Assembly (NCBI GenBank): GCA_030646745.1
Contig: JAUSKV010000219.1
Location: forward strand, 1 to 7,962
Length of the DNA stretch: 7,962 bases
DNA from: Sulfurimonas sp.
GTDB lineage: Bacteria > Campylobacterota > Campylobacteria > Campylobacterales > Sulfurimonadaceae
Reading direction: 5' to 3'
In this document: one piece after another, positions 7,047 through 7,962 of the stretch
Layout of the letters: each line of letters opens with the position of its first letter
How positions within the stretch are numbered: position 1 is the stretch's first letter
Program-made: the position numbers and the translations under genes
Notes under the pieces: generated by a model
What the model was told of the DNA's origin: nothing
Database searches by the model: none
Seen by the model: the letters and a program-made list of their open reading frames with translations, nothing else

Positions 7047-7962
7047 TTGATAGTCACTTTTTTATGAATCTAGCCCTCAATGAGGCTTGGAAATATCAGG
7101 GTTTAACCTATCCAAATCCAGCAGTAGGTTGCACTATTGTTGGCATAAACAACGAACTTTTAGCAGTAAGTGCACACCGGAGAGCCGGAGAGTCGCATGC
7201 CGAGGTTCTTGCACTTAAAGATGCTTATTTTAAACTCACAAACGACGCATCCATATTAAATATAACCTCTTCACATGAACTTCATAATTATCTTTTAGTA
7301 AATCACAATGGGTGTTTCAGAGATATTTCACTCTACACAACCTTAGAACCTTGCTCTCATGAAGGAAAAACCCCATCCTGTGCTTCACTTATTTCAAAGC
7401 TTGAAATTAAAAAAGTATTTGTCGGTTCTCGTGATTTTAACGAAGAGGCATCCGATGGAAATGAAACACTTTTGGCATCTGGAGTTGAAATTCAAAGTGG
7501 TATTTTAGAAGCAAAATGCGAAAATCTCTTAAAACCATTTGAGATGTGGAAAAAAAATAATTTTGTTTTTTTTAAATGGGCACAAAGATTAAATGCAACC
7601 ACGGATGGCGGTTTGATAAGTTCAGAGAGTTCAAGAAAAACTATCCATGCCATGAGAGATATATGTGATTTACTAGTTATTGGCGGAAATACAGTGAGAG
7701 TGGATAGACCGACTCTGGATGCAAGGTTAGTTGACGGCAAAGCATCTGATATTTTAATCATTTCAAGAGAAAAAGAGTTTGATACGACGATACCTCTTTT
7801 TGGTGTTGCAAATAGAAAAGTAATCATTTCAGATAACTTCTCCATATGTCAAGAGTATAAAAATATTATGATTGAGGGAAGTTCAAAAATGTTTGAACTG
7901 ACACGCGAAATTGTGGATTATTACTTATGCTTCATCGCACCTAGTTTTGGCGGAAGCAGTGG
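7040..7962 (+). CDS. ribD: Riboflavin biosynthesis deaminase/reductase, 3'-truncated
   Basis: Bifunctional enzyme that deaminates diaminohydroxy-phosphoribosylamino-pyrimidine and then reduces the ribosyl side chain, the second and third steps of riboflavin synthesis. The 307 visible codons are open to the window edge. Deaminase domain (about 1-160): PNPAVGC at 25-31, the zinc and catalytic site HAE (His53, Glu55) and EPCSHEGKTPSC (Cys105, Cys114). The reductase domain begins near 174 (FVFFKWAQRLNATTDGG), with TIHAMRDICDLLVIGGNT and DRPTLDARL (222-230), and is cut off near APSFGGSSG. About 27 more residues than usual separate HAE from the cysteine motif. I chose ATG 7040, 7 bases inside rimP, because it gives DSHFFMNLALNEA, which aligns with the D-x-x-FM-x-LAL start of RibD. 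ATG 7064 is the alternative. No ribosome binding site is seen, so coupling to rimP is likely. Confidence 0.94.
   Translation, partial: MVIDSHFFMNLALNEAWKYQGLTYPNPAVGCTIVGINNELLAVSAHRRAGESHAEVLALKDAYFKLTNDASILNITSSHELHNYLLVNHNGCFRDISLYTTLEPCSHEGKTPSCASLISKLEIKKVFVGSRDFNEEASDGNETLLASGVEIQSGILEAKCENLLKPFEMWKKNNFVFFKWAQRLNATTDGGLISSESSRKTIHAMRDICDLLVIGGNTVRVDRPTLDARLVDGKASDILIISREKEFDTTIPLFGVANRKVIISDNFSICQEYKNIMIEGSSKMFELTREIVDYYLCFIAPSFGGSS

Noticed and set aside
7550..7573. A_8 and T_8 runs in ribD, considered as a hairpin or terminator
   Set aside because: Stem would be only A-T pairs in the middle of an intact coding frame; explained by KKNNFVFFK codons.
7492..7845. 117-codon open frame on the minus strand opposite ribD
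   Set aside because: Antisense shadow of the RibD reductase region, whose motifs on the + strand are clear.

Overview
The window is AT-rich, densely coded DNA with every gene on the + strand. The gene order is M23 peptidase - lpxC - tsaB-like - thrB - ylxR - infB - rbfA - rimP - ribD. This order, the very short TsaB, the YlxR with two CxxC pairs and the RibD with extra residues in its deaminase domain all point to Campylobacterota (Epsilonproteobacteria). The style is that of a free-living Sulfurimonas-like organism. That assignment comes from recalled gene order and protein character, not from a database search. An lpxC gene also means a Gram-negative cell that makes lipid A.

Layout. Bases 1-1029 hold the 3' part of a periplasmic M23 (LytM-type) peptidoglycan endopeptidase whose start lies before the window. 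A 90-base gap (1030-1119) carries a perfect TATAAT box and a good ribosome binding site ahead of lpxC. Then come lpxC (lipid A synthesis), a reduced tsaB (tRNA t6A modification) overlapping it by 8 bases, and thrB (homoserine kinase). At the thrB stop there is a perfect 9-bp inverted repeat, followed by a -10-like TACAAT box that runs into the ylxR start codon. This is the best candidate for a transcription-unit boundary inside the cluster. From there ylxR, infB, rbfA, rimP and ribD are packed with overlaps of 17, 4, 4 and 7 bases. ribD runs off the right edge.

Function. The first half mixes envelope building (peptidoglycan hydrolase, LpxC) with a tRNA-modification subunit and an amino-acid biosynthesis enzyme. 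The second half is a translation and ribosome-assembly block (YlxR, IF2, RbfA, RimP), a rearranged version of the nusA-infB operon of other bacteria. Here nusA and truB are absent from the visible part, and rimP follows rbfA instead of leading the operon. ribD (riboflavin synthesis) is attached to the end of this block.

There are no RNA genes, mobile elements, CRISPR arrays or long repeats, and no gap over 300 bases without a gene. I see no undescribed biological system. The items worth a second look are regulatory (the thrB/ylxR junction) and lineage-specific protein architecture (TsaB, YlxR, the IF2 linker, RibD).
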